NCBI GenBank assembly: GCA_947579605.1
Contig: OX388318.1
Location: 5,580,001-5,644,000 of the forward strand
DNA length: 64,000 nt
Reading direction: 5' to 3'
Origin: Athripsodes cinereus
Taxonomy: Eukaryota; Arthropoda; Insecta; Trichoptera; Leptoceridae
The notes below the pieces were generated by a model. The model made no database searches, was not told the DNA's origin, and worked only from the letters and a program-made list of their open reading frames with translations. Shown here one piece after another: positions 1 through 12,189 of the stretch. The position numbers were made by a program, and so were the translations under genes. Numbering within the stretch: position 1 is the first letter of the stretch; each line of letters begins with the position of its first letter.

Positions 1-291
1 GGCTGTACCGATTTGAATGATCTCTGATTTGTTGGATTCTTCTCCGCCCGGAATAAACTATAGGCTATTAAAACATTTTACAAATTCACGGGAAGAAACA
101 ATATGAAGAAAATTATTTACGCCATACATTTTTAATTTCAAAAATAAAAACAATATGGAGAGTTATGGCGCTATCAGCGCCCCCACGTCGCCTGTTGCAT
201 TGTGCTAAATAATCCGTAGGTTCTGCTATATTAAGAATCAAAATACTATAACTAATATGAACGAAATGTGTACTAATATTTGTTTACTATA
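1..291. other. Non-coding flank with left copy of a direct repeat
   Basis: No gene is visible. Positions 91-163 closely match 911-984: both carry a run beginning GAAGAAAATTATTTACGCC and continuing to CAATATGGAGA. The pair brackets the TIR element at 292-711. This looks like an old duplication of about 73 bp rather than a gene. Confidence 0.5.
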
Positions 292-711
292 ATTCGGTAG
301 TTACATGGCAATAGGTTGTATCTCACTAAAACATAATTTTACAGGAGAGCAAAAACAAAGTTTGCAAAAGAGATATTTCAGCCAAATTTCGAGCATTATA
401 TATCAAAATGAAGGTAATTATTATTTCTACAAGATAGATGTAACATTCTCTTAATAATTTCTTCTACAAGATGTATGTAACATTCACTAAATAATTTCTT
501 TCAGTTTAAAAATATTTGAGTTTTTTTGCCATGTTGATGAAAACAATCTTTCTACATGTCAATAAGTTACGTCTTTTCTCTCTTTATTCTGACTATAAAG
601 AGACATATCCTTTTGCCACATCAAATATTACACTATTTTGAGCATTTTATGGAACAAACTTGAAAACGCAAAAAATGCGAGATACAACCTATTGCCATGT
701 AACTACCGAAT
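292..711. mobile_element. Non-autonomous TIR element (MITE), TA-flanked
   Basis: The left end begins ATTCGGTAGTTACATGGCAA and the right end is its exact reverse complement over 33 bp. TA lies on both sides (290-291 and 712-713), as expected for a Tc1/mariner-type target duplication. The 420-bp interior has no open frame and contains an imperfect tandem duplication around 425-505. The lack of a transposase frame means it would need an enzyme in trans. The superfamily rests only on the TA flank. Confidence 0.8.
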
Positions 712-910
712 TATTCGACTAATATTTATGTATCGATAGATCTTCTGTCACATAAATGTGGACGTGCACAGATTATATTTGAAATTGTATTTTATTTTTG
801 CAGATGTAAAATTATTATTGAATCAAAAATTGTGCTATTAAAGATGAAAATAAGAATGTGTTCATGTAGGTAGTTCTGATGCAAGATTGTGTAGTGAAAT
901 TTGCAGACAG

Positions 911-984
911 AGAAGAAAAAATACGAAGAAAATTATTTACGCCATACATATTTAATTTCAATAAAAAATGCAATATGGAGAATT
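911..984. repeat. Right copy of 73-bp direct repeat
   Basis: Matches 91-163 with a handful of substitutions. The distance between copies is 820 bp, and the intervening DNA includes the TIR element at 292-711. No coding signal. Confidence 0.5.
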
Positions 985-1265
985 ATACAAAATCAACAAT
1001 GAAGTTTTTTTTATAGATTGGCCTATTTATATGATAATTTTTCTATACATTCTCAAATTAGAATCATTATCCATACAATTTAACATCTGTAGTTCTGATA
1101 TTTCAATTTTTAAAAAATCATGGAAAGAATTTTTATAAATTTTAAATGAATAGGTAAAATCTACCTGAAAAAAAAATAGTACCTACATAATTATATTACG
1201 TACCTACTGCAGATAATTTATAAACAAATCTGAGTTAAGTATAATTGTTCAACATAAATTGTTCA

Positions 1266-1490
1266 TGTCGGCCGGTGTGGCGCGGAGCTCTTTCCTTTGA
1301 GTCACGAGGTCCCGGGTTCGATTCCCGGACAGGGCAAAGTGAAGAATGACCTTTTTCAAATTGTCCTGGGTCTGGGTGTTACATATATATATGTATATAG
1401 TGCATTGTATATGTGTGTATCGTCGCGTTAGTACCCATAATCAAGATTAATCTAAGTTTGGGACTAGCTCGATGTGTGTGAATTGTCTAT
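1266..1490 (+). mobile_element. tRNA-derived SINE (family A)
   Basis: The head carries a pol III A-box-like stretch (GTGTGGCGCGGAG near 1275-1290) and a perfect B-box core, GGTTCGATTCC, near 1315-1326. The two halves of a tRNA acceptor stem do not pair, so it is not a tRNA gene. The body contains TCTGGGTGTTA, shared with the diverged copy at 62160-62345, followed by TG/TA-rich sequence. It would be copied by LINE machinery in trans. The 3' boundary is approximate. Confidence 0.7.
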
Positions 1491-1507
1491 GTTAAAAAAA
1501 TGAATGT

Positions 1508-1849
1508 AACTTTCGCAGTTTAGCGGCCCCACCCGTTGTCGAGTACTATAATATTTTTGAAACTTGAGGAAATTGTTGCCATATTATGTAGAATTATTTT
1601 AATTTGCCGGCAAAAAAAATCCACTTCTAAAATTAATTTCCTGAAATTCCGTACATATTACTCGACAACGGGTGGGGCCGCTCAAGTTTCATAGTTGCGA
1701 ATTTTTTTTCCTATAAAAGAATTTTCCAAAAATTTGATGACCAAAAAATAATTCACCATATGGCAACAATTTCCTCAAGTTTCGAAAATATTACTTTTAC
1801 ATGGAAAAAAGTACTCGACAACGGGTGGGGCCGCTAAACTGCGAAAGTT
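1508..1849. mobile_element. MITE with 40-bp perfect TIRs and extended stem
   Basis: The left terminus begins AACTTTCGCAGTTTAGCGGC and is perfectly repeated in inverse over 40 bp at 1810-1849. A further inverted pair (about 1556-1584 and 1757-1785, around GAGGAAATTGTTGCCATAT) lengthens the stem. A third partial copy of the terminal segment sits inside at 1660-1682 in right-arm orientation. No open frame. No clear target duplication was found, so the superfamily is unassigned. Confidence 0.8.
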
Positions 1850-2460
1850 CCAAATGAATTTTTTTTTTACACTATACCTTCGATGACACACTTTGACAAT
1901 TACGGGAGTTTGTAAAGAGATTAATAATGAACATTGAAAGAACCTCTACACACTCGGATATCTAACAAAAATATAACAAAAATAGCCCATATTGGGAAAA
2001 ATTAAAATAAAGTGATATCACACAATACATGTGAGAATATAAAGAGATAAATAATATTAATCATTCATAAAGTCAGTGGGAGAGGGCAGAAGATAGGGCA
2101 GGTGTCGAACATGTGTTGAAAGGCTTGGTTTGGAGTGGCCAGAGGTCCTGGAAGCAGCGGTGGACAGTTATCTCTGGAGGAGATACTTAGGGGCAATGGG
2201 CCCCCGACCGAACTAGGACAAGGGGAAGAAGATGTATGTATGAAATCGTTCATTGATTCTTAGGCGGTACGAAGTTCGCCGGGCCAGCTAGTATACGTAT
2301 ATAAATAAATGTAATATTAATTGATATATAGGTAGATAAACATAACGAGTATGTATTTAAACTAGATACATCAATAATAATAAACATATGTATAATTATG
2401 CATTTAAATAAATTATTTTCCCTGTTGTAATTGCACAATTATCATTCTGCGGCAGAGTAA

Positions 2461-2545
2461 TCAATATTATGAATTTATTAATATTACGAAATTGTTAATA
2501 TTGTGAATTTATTAATATTACGAAATTATTAATATTGTGAATTCA
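2461..2545. repeat. 33-bp tandem repeat, about 2.5 copies
   Basis: GAATTTATTAATATTACGAA recurs at 2471 and 2504, followed by a third partial unit. It is pure A/T-rich minisatellite with no coding content. Confidence 0.6.
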
Positions 2546-2786
2546 TGCGTGGATTCTTATACAAGTCCTAAGCATTTGTCCACCCCCATTTTTAAGGATT
2601 TATTTGATTGGAAAGAAATTACTCAATTGATATAAAATCGCTAGTAAATTGTGTGACTTAGAATTGTAACGTGACTAATAATTTATCTTATTTATCATCA
2701 ACACACGACGTAAGCTTTTTACATGTTCATAACTATATTCATATTTTTATATTTGTACTATTCTTGTCCTATTTAATTTTTTTGTC

Positions 2787-3015
2787 TTAATTTTGTTTGT
2801 ATAATCTTTTTTCTTTAATAAATTTACTTACTGAGCGCTTTTTTGCACCCTTTCTTTCAGACAAGTATATCCTCTTTGTCATTATTTTCTCGTTCATTTG
2901 TTCAACATGTTCAAACCATCGTAACTTATTTACGCGAATTCTGTCCACATCACTCTTCTTGCCTCTGTTCATTCTTCTAAAATCCTCATTCTTCACACTT
3001 TTACGCAACATTAAA
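2787..3015 (-). pseudogene. LINE 3'-end remnant (RTE-like RT C-terminus)
   Basis: The minus-strand frame reads RKSVKNEDFRRMNRGKKSDV and later LRWFEHVEQMNEKIMTKRIY. This is the region downstream of the reverse transcriptase core in RTE-like LINE proteins (pattern: R.N.LRWFGHV.RM.....KR). Only about 74 codons remain. The endonuclease and the RT catalytic motifs are absent, so this is a 5'-truncated dead copy. The family assignment is from motif recognition only. Confidence 0.65.
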
Positions 3016-6000
3016 CAAAAGTAATAATAAACATAATAATAACATAATACATAATAGAAGTAAGCAGATCTCCGTAGAAATAATTCTTAATACTCCCTTA
3101 AATATGAATGCATATTACTACGTATTATATAAAACACTGAATTCAGTGGATAGTTACACTTTTTCTTCTTTTCGATACTCAGTGCGTCTCTGTATAAAAG
3201 AAGCCCCTCCATTCAGAGCGACTCTGCATTAATCAAGTTCCCTCTTGTCCGATACTTTGATTAAGGCAGCTTTTTTAATCTGCGTTCATGAGACGGTTGA
3301 AGGATCATAAAACGGCGCCAAGTCGTTCAATATCATCATTACCTGATTTTATTCTCTCCCTTCCGTTCTAACGGTACTCTTTTATGCTCCAGCTAAATAT
3401 AATAAATTGTCATATTGGCACAATAATTATAACAATCTATATTTCTACGAGTACATGTACACACCTATTACGTAAGTTAATTAAGCAATTTGCCACAATG
3501 CGGGCCTTCTGTTAATATTAATACATTTTGTATATTAAGTTTCCTACGAACATTAATAGACCACCAAAGCGGGTTGGCATATGGTAGACAGCAAGACATC
3601 ACTTATTTACAAAAAATTGGTAATGAGAAAATTACTTAATACACACCTCAATCGACAAATTGTAAAACAAAAATAAATACTGTATCAAATCTAGATGTAG
3701 CAATGACAAAAGGAATAACATCCAGATGTAACTCCGTGTCTACTGTTAAGAAAAAAATAAAAAATAAAATACAAGAACATAACAATCATCTTCAAAATAT
3801 AGGACTGCTTAAATAAGGCGTTTTACTTAGAATTACAAAAACGAGAAAGACATCTTTTAACCCTGATTCGTAATGATTTTAGAAGTTCAAAGACGATTTT
3901 TTTAATCTATGGAAGAAAAAGAACACTATTCACTTATGGGTTTCTATCGCTTGTGTACACAAAACTATAAACACCTATTTTCGCAATCTGACAGCAGCGT
4001 AAGATAACAGCGACTGATAAAAATATACAGAAACTATTATTAAATCTTTATATTTTTTAAATATATACCAGTACATATAAAGGAGAGCAATGTTATATAT
4101 GATTAGATTTATATTTTAGTAGTTTCCGGCGAACTAAAAGTTGAGATTATATTATATTGCCTACTTAAAGCCTTAGAGCTACGCTAAGAGCGGGAAGATG
4201 TCGGTACAATGAACGCGGTTTTGTTTTGAAAATGCCGTTAAGCGGAGGAAATGTACTGCATTGGTAGTGAGTGATTTATTATATTTTGTTTTACCTCAGG
4301 CTTAGAAATGTATAAATCAATGACAGGAAATACGGTATGGCACGCGTAAATAAAAGTCAATGATTTCTTATGTCTTTATTATTCGTTTAAGTTTATAGAC
4401 ATAGAACTTAATAGTTATCTACATATTTTAATTCTATAGCAATTTATATTGATGGCTAATATTTATGGTAGAATATTGTCAATTTTCTTCGAAAACCGCT
4501 GTGGTGGAGCCTTTATTCGAGTGTTACCTACTTTCAATTACACTGCTTAATAGAATGAAAGAAAAATATAGGCAGGTAGTCTTTTAAGTCTGAAGACGTA
4601 TCTAATCAATAATTGCAGATCCAACCATACAGCTTACAGATTATGCGTTGCCCAGAAAACTCTGTTGTACTTTGAACAGACTATAAGGAGTGGCGTCGGG
4701 AGCACAGCGTCACACCAGCGCCATTGGAGACTTGCAGACTCTCTGTGACGTGTGTGTAGTGCTGACCAAACAGCAGATCAAGTGGTAAATACATATCCCC
4801 AATACTCATACGATGGCAGATTAGAGCAAGCACTTAGTTTAGGGTTGGACAACGCGATTTAATGAATGCGTCTTGAGATACGAATATGACGGGTATAACC
4901 TATAAGAAGAAGACGAACACCTGTCTTTTACAGAACTCTCGAAAGCAAACAGAAAAGAATATGAAATATATTCTTAGATCCACAAAAAATCTACAGAAAG
5001 AATATTAACATCGAAAAAATACTAACTAGAGAATAATTTAACAACAAACTAAAACATACAGTAGAACTAGATTATTATTAAGTTAATATTTGGATTTGAA
5101 CTTTAAGAATTACAACAAATGAAAGGAAATATAATTATTCTGTGAGTTATGAATTCGTAATTTATTTCACTTATAAAAATAAATAAACCGGATATCAGTT
5201 CTTTGATCTATTTAATAAATTAGATTGAACTTAATCAATTTTCAATAATTTATTATTTATCGACATGAAATGTCTTTATTATTTCGTGATTGTACCAACT
5301 AAGCGGCCCAGTTAATCCAAACGTGATCTATGTTCTTTCGCAATACATACTCGTACTTTCACATAAATACCAATCAATACATGACAAATACTACAAATAT
5401 ATTTCACAATATAAAATAAAAGATTTATCATTGTCAATCTTAATGCTATAAAATATTATTGAACAAAATATAAATTTTAGCACATTTATTTTTTTATTAA
5501 TATTTCGAATTTAGTTCGCATAACACACGGCTGTATCAGCCTTTACATTAAATAATACAATAAAAACAAAACAATCAAGTGAAATAATTCATAATAAAGA
5601 AAAACATTAGGTATATAAAAGAAATCAGAAATAACATACTACCAATAAATTTCAAATAGGTATGTATAAGTATATACAATGCAAATAAAAAGTACATAAT
5701 CACTAATACAAATGTAAAAGACAGAGATAACGCTTCATCAGATCATATTGTAAGGCAACGTCACATTTTTTTGGCAGTGCCTTGGATGGGACTTGGACAT
5801 TCGAAAACTTACAGAAAAAAGTGAGATTTCTATTTTTTGCTGGAGACTAAATGATACAAGACAAAAATAACGTCTATATGTATATCCATCTTCAGGCTAT
5901 TAGAAGCAAAGTATTTTATTTCAGGCTATTAGAAAAAAAACTTTTCTTCCAATCGCTTGAAGATAATGTCGAAAGTCTCCGAATTCGAAAAACGTAGATG

Positions 6001-6479
6001 ATAAAGTCACTTACTCATAGAAAAAAATTAATCCTTTTACCTCTATATGTATAAATTATGCATATCTACAATAAGTCTAATAAATCATTTTCTCTGGCAG
6101 ATTAATATTATTTTATCTGTCGTCTGAATAACATATAATATATCTATACCTAAATATTGCCACATGAGCTTTGTTATCAGAATAATCTGTCAATCCGGAT
6201 ATAGGTATGCGGTGTCACAATACATAATATTATTATATACCAAATACACAGGCACTAGAATGATTTCACTTTCCATAGTATGCAGATACCCTTGAGATAT
6301 CTAAAGACTATTCGATCAATTTCTCGTTAATGCCTGATGCAATCTTACATTAGATTATTTAATAGTGAATACATATTTTTTTGTTATCAATCTTTGTCGA
6401 TACGTTATTGTCTTGAATATATTATGTACATGTATAAAGCTATCTTTTATATTCCATTTGATATCTAGCTATACACACT
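3016..6479. other. Non-coding AT-rich stretch
   Basis: No convincing gene, RNA or complete element is seen. A short segment near 5757-5855 (ACTTACAGAAAAAAGT followed by GAGA) resembles the tail of dispersed repeat B seen at 6480-6712 and 16880-16960. Sequence near 3190-3340 and 4640-4780 is less AT-rich but gives no recognisable protein on either strand. Confidence 0.5.
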
Positions 6480-6712
6480 ATTACTAGTACACCATTACGG
6501 CATATTCCACGAACTATTTAACATGCGAGCTGACCTCTCTGTATCAACAAAAAATAAGACATTCAAGATGGGTGGTAAGTAAGCCTCACCGCTGAATTTA
6601 AGATGTAAAATATCTTTATTTTTTCGAACACCTAACTGCCTTTTACAGGACACTTGAAAGTTTACGAAAAAAGTAGGAGACCAATTTTCTTCCTGGTGCT
6701 CCACGGAACAGC
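6480..6712 (+). repeat. Dispersed repeat family B
   Basis: Contains the family's landmarks in order: ACCATTACGGCATATTCCAC, a segment with GAGCTGACCTCT, AAGACATTCAAGATGGGTGG, CACCGCTGAATTTAAGATG and TAAAATATCTTTATT. The same string of blocks occurs at 21846-22035 (plus), 17268-17425 and 52180-52440 (minus) and at the window end. No protein is encoded. It could be a SINE or the 3' untranslated end of a LINE. Confidence 0.6.
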
Positions 6713-6715
6713 TAT

Positions 6716-6870
6716 ATCTATTTCATTTATTTATTTATTTATTCATTCTATACTGTACATTTAATACAAACAATTACATAAAAGGTAAACATTCAAGTTA
6801 GTTACAACCAATATATAGAGGACCAGTAGTTTATCGCAAAGACGCGATCTTTTCCAACTAACCCAATATC
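6716..6870 (+). repeat. Dispersed repeat family C
   Basis: Starts in (ATTT)n, then CTGTACATTTAATACAAACA, CAATTACATAAAAGGTAAA, and ends TTTATCGCAAAGACGCGATC, TTCCAACTAACC. Related copies lie at 38985-39115, 41375-41450 and 51366-51500. The simple-repeat end suggests the reverse complement of a retroposon 3' tail. No coding content. Confidence 0.5.
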
Positions 6871-6985
6871 TACGTTTTTTAATCTAAAAGAGAAAATGAA
6901 AAAAGGTTGAAGTGATATTTTAAACGTGGACAACTAAAGAAAAAGAAATGTTCATGATGTGTTCCAATATTCTTCTTCTTCTCAA

Positions 6986-7291
6986 AGTGCCATGTCAGGT
7001 CCCCCCGACGTCGGCTATCACCCTGGCGTAGGCCTCTCTGTCCTGTGCCAGCCGGAACAACTCCTCCACCCTCCGAACTCTGATCCACTCTCGGATATTT
7101 CTCAGCCAGGACATCTGCCGCCTTCCCACACCACGACTACCCTCAATTTTTCCTTTCAAAATGAGTTGGAGCAAACTATATTTCTCATTTCGAAGTACGT
7201 GTCCCAAATATGCCATCTTCCTCATCTTTATGTTGGATAACATCTCTCTATCTGTTCTAGCCCTCCGCAACACCTCATTATTGGTAACCAA
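6986..7291 (-). pseudogene. LINE 3'-end remnant (RTE-like RT C-terminus)
   Basis: One open frame of 98 codons reads NNEVLRRARTDREMLSNIKM, RKMAYLGHVLRNEKYSLLQL, GKIEGSRGVGRRQMSWLRNI and REWIRVRRVEELFRLAQDRE. These are the conserved C-terminal blocks of insect RTE/CR1-type LINE proteins (R.EVLRR, LGHV.R...Y.LL, G.R...SWLRNIR.W, LF..A.DR). The upstream RT domain is missing, so it is a 5'-truncated insertion. Related ends lie at 24706-24813, 58935-59110 and 63452-63575. Confidence 0.8.
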
Positions 7292-9244
7292 TATTACTTA
7301 ATTTAAATATTTGCACAGTAGAATATGAATAATATTAGTATTTCTGATCGAAAATTCTTGATCTCTTAAGAAAAGTTATTGCCTAACAAAATATAATAAT
7401 ACAATGTTTGTACCTAGTAGTTACATGATATTTAGGGAGTGCGTGTTTAATTATTGTTTATGATTATTAGGATAGCTATTTACTATTTAGTAAGTATTAG
7501 GATATACAATTATACATACCTGCAATACTACATAAGTACATGCATCACATGAGAGAGTTGTTATTAAGTTATTATGTGGTATTTGTTGTGTGACTCACGT
7601 GAGAAGTATTGTTTTATGAAAGCAATTATACATCATACAGTGAGGGGACGTTTATATGAACCGATATCTGAATTTTTATATATGTAAATACCTACATAAT
7701 CTAAAAATGCAAAGGGTAACTGTAGGATGCAGTGATGCTGTAAAATTATTTAATGTTTAATATTTAATATTTCATTTATAATATTATAATGAATGTTCAT
7801 GTCGATATTTTCAACATTACATACATTGACTTTATCCCCAGAATAAAGACTCCTTTGATTCTGCTGTTTCTTTGTGATGATGTCTCTTTTGTGATTTTTT
7901 CCATGCTTTTTTGGATTTTGCTTTGTTTTTCTTTCCTGCTGAAATCGTCTTGGCCAAAAGATGTTATGGTCAGTGTGACATTTTTAAGATAATAATAGTA
8001 ATACTCGTATATGTCGATAATCAAATAAATATTCATCACATAATATAAAATATAAACAGTTTCATTTGTTAGGCATATTACTCGATAATATAATCAATCA
8101 TAAATATCTTAATTGACAATAATATTTCAGTCATAGAGACAATTGACAATTTTTGTTTGGAATATGAAAAATCATTGTTTATATATATTTTGTCAAAATG
8201 TTATCATATCGTTCATAAATATTTTAATCTATATCTCATAATTGTATCGTGATGAAAAATAATCATTGATTATATGAATTTGATATTAAAAATAAACTTT
8301 TGACAAAATGAGACTAAAGGAGGATTCTTTGGTGCAACGAATAAATAAATAAATATTGAGTTACTATCGTCTCTACTATTCCCAACCAAAAAATATTCCA
8401 GATTATAAGCGTTTTATTGTAAACTAGACGAAAATAACATGACGAAGTGAGTATAGTTATACCGTATTCTAGGTGGTCGCTAATGACAATTTAATTGACG
8501 AAATGTGATATTACATATATATAGATAAAGATATGCTATATTTGTATACGTGGTATGTATCGGTATATGTGAGAAATATATAGGAGTGTGGGATATTATG
8601 GGGGCTGTCTGTTTCATAGTTGCAATAACAATGAAGAAATATTATGAGTTAAATATTTCCTAAAACTATTCAATTCTAGTCGCTCGCGATCAATTTATCT
8701 GAGTTACGACTTCCAGATAAAGGATGTCAAATTCGAATTCTGTAGTCTTCTGATTCAACTCTCGTGACATAAATACTACTATTATTATCTATTGCATATT
8801 TTTCTGGTATTTGGTGCTTAATCATTTATTCATTCATTCATACTATCACGCAATTTCCAACACATGAGGTAGCCAGCACACCAACTTAATCATATTTGAC
8901 ATTAACTGACGTTAACCTTTTAGGGGTATACTTATGTAGGTTGATAATAAACTCAAATTTCTAAAAAGACGTTAACATTTAAGAATTACCCTTACTTGCT
9001 CCCGACGTGATTTTTAACATTGAATTCTATAAATTGATGTAGTAGGTGTGTGATCTTCTTAATCTGACTTATTTTTCTTGTATTCAGTAAATCGCCAACT
9101 TATCAGATGGTTGTGATATAGGTGCAAAAGAGTTTTAGGGTAAATAAACGCATGCTCCTACAACAACATTTCACGTTTTGTTTTCATCACGATTTGGGTA
9201 TACCTAGGACATGGTGATATCAATATTGTCTCCCCGTTCCTCAC
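7292..9244. other. Non-coding AT-rich stretch
   Basis: No gene is recognised. Short open frames at 7789-8039 on both strands are low-complexity and match nothing I know. Weak inverted similarity occurs around 8180-8310 (TTTGTCAAAATG and TTGACAAAATGAG) without clear element ends. Confidence 0.5.
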
Positions 9245-9465
9245 CTATCCAGACAATATGAGCGCCACTTGGCACGTTCAACGATTGACGACATATATCG
9301 CACAATCATCACGTCTTTGTATCTGTTGAGGACATCACGTTCACTCGATCTGGATGAATGATCCTGTTGTCTGATAAATTCTGAAACAGAGGACTTGATA
9401 GGCACATATTGCAGTTTAAAATCTGATATCGCTATGATATTCAAATCACCTAGTCTATCTATTAT
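9245..9465 (-). other. Exon-like open stretch with splice-site candidates, unknown protein
   Basis: A minus-strand frame of about 105 codons covers 9241-9558. Its central part reads IIDRLGDLNIIAISDFKLQY, then EFIRQQDHSSRSSERDVLNR and YKDVMIVRYMSSIVERAKWR. Composition is mixed and charged, unlike the low-complexity translations around it. It ends at GGATAG|GTGAGG, a good 5' splice donor, and is preceded by CTTTGCCAAG|, a possible acceptor (exon 9465 down to 9245, 221 nt). I do not recognise the protein. A plus-strand reading also has a good donor (GGCAAAG|GTGAGT at about 9475), so even the strand is uncertain. It could instead be a transposon fragment. Confidence 0.35.
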
Positions 9466-9780
9466 CTTGGCAAAGGTGAGTAGGTAGGTACTCTTATTGA
9501 ATAGGATAGGTATGTAAATTGCGAACATAATATGTATTCTTGGCCCTCGTTTTTTCAACGCTACTCAATAGTACCCCAGTGAGAGATAGCATTTTTATAC
9601 GAAAATTATTTAGGTACGGTCACTGGCGAGCAATATTCAATGCAATTCATGCATGTTCCATGCAAATATGACGCCAATCCACGAGAAAAACTGTATAAAC
9701 GAAAACAAATCATAATTTTTTTTAGGTATATCTAGTATCTGAAGTGACTAGCTATAATTATTTTATATTTATTTTTTAAC

Positions 9781-10066
9781 ACAATAATTAGATTTACCGG
9801 TTAATTTGTATATTAAAATTCAAAAATCTATTATAATAAACTTGTAATATTGTAAAAAAGTTTCTGAACACAGATATTTCAGGCACAATGCTGGTATTTT
9901 GATCCCGCGTTTTGAGCCTAATCCTTTGATATCCTGTATATCTGGATAGGTGAATTTTTCCCGGCATTAGACTGTTAAGTTTTTGTGTGATCATGACTGA
10001 TCATATGGAGACTTATCTGGTTGTATAATGCTGAGAAGTGTGGATGGCAATTCTGCCGCCGCGTAA
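9781..10066 (+). pseudogene. Truncated retroelement 3' end (same family as 56010-56620)
   Basis: The plus strand carries LDLPVNLYIKIQKSIIIN in frame, then decays with stops. The DNA matches, in opposite orientation, 56010-56290. The copy ends GCCGCCGCGT followed by A11, which looks like the retrotransposed poly(A) end. Only the terminal part is present, so it is a severe 5' truncation. Confidence 0.65.
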
Positions 10067-10677
10067 AAAAAAAAATAGGTACATGAAATTTACATAATCA
10101 ACTACTACATACCTACCTAGTAATAAACCATGAGCATTGCCCCAATCAGAATTTCTCCTGGCGTAAGGGGTCAAGCTACAGTGTCATAATTTGGTACTTA
10201 TACTCTACTTGATCACTTTAACACTTATTTTAATATTTCATCGCTCACTAATCACAAACTTCTTCAATTCCCTCTTAAAAATATGTAGATAGTTCTGGTG
10301 ATACGAGTATGTATTGTATTAGGTACACAACTAACTGTACTAATCTTAGTTTTTATTATTATAATTCATGGTAGTACCTACCTACATAGTAATATTATCA
10401 AAAATAATACCTTCTTTAAACGATTCAAAGTTATTGATAATGCCCATAAATATATCTATATTACAAATAAAATAAAATAGGAAAAACGCATAACGATACC
10501 TATATGGTATTGGCTAGTATAGTGACATGGTAATAATTTCCTCAGAAAACATGTGACAAAATCAATAATACTCGTAGTAATATTATGCTGTTTCACTCCA
10601 TAGCATTAAGACGCTAATGTTCTCTTTCATATTTATACTTAAATCGTATGAGATAATAGTCCGGCAGATTTTTTTAA
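10067..10677. other. Non-coding AT-rich stretch
   Basis: No gene or element ends seen. It contains several TACCTACCTA-type short motifs common throughout the window. Confidence 0.5.
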
Positions 10678-10744
10678 TATAATGTATTGACCATTAACCA
10701 TTCAAATTTTTAATAAATTGTATTGACCATTAACCATTCAAATT
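10678..10744. repeat. 36-bp tandem duplication, two copies
   Basis: GTATTGACCATTAACCATTC occurs at 10684 and again at 10720. The two units differ only in the A/T linker. It lies just upstream of the TIR element at 10777. Confidence 0.7.
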
Positions 10745-10776
10745 GGGATGATTTCCGCCTGATAAATGGTCATTAA

Positions 10777-11499
10777 AGGGCCCCTTTAGCAAAAACGATA
10801 AAACATTCAATTTTCAACAAGGTTGGTACACAAACTCTCAAAACTTGTTGAACCTACGAACATTTGGATTTGATAAAATATGAAAACAAATATTAATTAC
10901 CAATATCAAACTTTAACTTTAAAAAAAAACTTGATTTTAGCTTCATAATATTCGTTTATAAAAAAGCAAATTTCTAAAAATCGAATTCGGGGGTGTGTTT
11001 GGTACACAAATGCACGAGAACCCTACAAATTTTCATAGTTTTTTTTAATATTACGAATACTTAGATAGTTATTACAATTATAGAACAAAAAAAAACTATT
11101 TTTTTTGTTTTTTTCATGGATATTGATCGATTTAAAAAATATTTTTTTGATAAAATTTCTCATATTTTGAAACCAAAAATCACCACATGAACTCAATTTT
11201 TTGTATAGGTACTAAAAAAAGTTTGCTAATATCTATAGTATTAATATGCTTGATAGGATGAATAAAAAATATATAAATTTTACAAGTAATTTGTATTTTG
11301 ATATAACAAAGAGTACCTAAATAGATCTCGTCAGTCTGCGATTTATTTATTTTTTAGTAAAAAACTAATATTGGTAATAAATATTTGATTTTTTATTTTA
11401 TCAAATCAATATGTTCGCAAGGGTCAACAAGTTTTGGCAGTTTTTATATCAAATTTGTTGAAAATAGAATATTTCACCGTTTTTGCTAAACGGGGCCCT
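10777..11499. mobile_element. Non-autonomous TIR element, TAA-flanked
   Basis: The left end AGGGCCCCTTTAGCAAAAAC and the right end (reverse complement AGGGCCCCGTTTAGCAAAAA) form TIRs that extend imperfectly to about 45 bp, through TTTTCAACAA. TAA is present on each side (10774-10776 and 11500-11502), a 3-bp duplication of the PIF/Harbinger TWA type. The 723-bp interior is A/T-rich with no transposase frame. The superfamily is inferred from the TSD and the GGGCC-type end only. Confidence 0.75.
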
Positions 11500-11636
11500 T
11501 AAGTATCGCAATCCTACATACCTAAAAAAGTCATAAAAGGATCCCTGCAATAAAGAAACAATGTCCTTCAATCTTTGCAACACCAATGTGTTTGGTTGCA
11601 TTTAATTGTTGCACACTTAGTAGAATTCCATAATTA

Positions 11637-11790
11637 CGTAAATTAAAGCAAGTGTTTCTTTCTAAAATAAAATTATTGATCAAGAGAGAGACGTCTTTCG
11701 ACTTATCAGATTTATAATAACACGATAAGTCGAAAGACGTCTCTCTCGTTATAAATCATTTATAGTAGAAAGAAACACTTGTTTCAATCT
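11637..11790. repeat. Foldback element 1
   Basis: Inner arms of 24 bp are perfect: GAGAGAGACGTCTTTCGACT begins at 11684 and its complement ends at 11747, around a 16-nt loop. Outer arms pair again: CAAGTGTTTCTTTCTA at 11649 with TAGAAAGAAACACTTG at 11766. No coding content. It shares GAGAGACGTCTTTCG with foldback 2 (40869-40967), and its outer end resembles 15128-15182. Confidence 0.8.
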
Positions 11791-12189
11791 ACCTAAGTGT
11801 TTGGTTGCTTTACCGATTTTTCATTTGAATTTCTAGTATGTATAATATTAGTTAATGATTACACATAGTATAAATGGCATGAAGTCAATTATCTAATCAT
11901 CTGTATTATCTTCATACGTAGAATCGTACGTATTGAATTCAAATTGTTGCAAACAAAAAATATCACTAACACTAGATAATAATTTTCTTCTCTATGACAA
12001 GTTAAAACACAAAAGAATTTTTATAACAGTAGAAATTCAATACCTATTGTAAGTTATACTCAACATAAAAATGTCAAAAATGTTTTCAAATGAAAAATCA
12101 AGTAGTACCTACTTGAATGAAATTCTATTTTTATGAAACTATTCATAAACAATCTATGAATTTGCCAGTAACCTGGTGACGGAGATTCT

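Noticed and set aside
1266..1330. tRNA gene suggested by a perfect B box
   Set aside because: The acceptor halves do not pair, no cloverleaf forms, and a SINE body follows; the family recurs at 62160.
2065..2240. Less AT-rich stretch with possible retroelement translation (EWPEVLEAAVDSYLWRRYL)
   Set aside because: It needs frameshifts, contains no diagnostic motif and could be read in several frames; too weak for a call.
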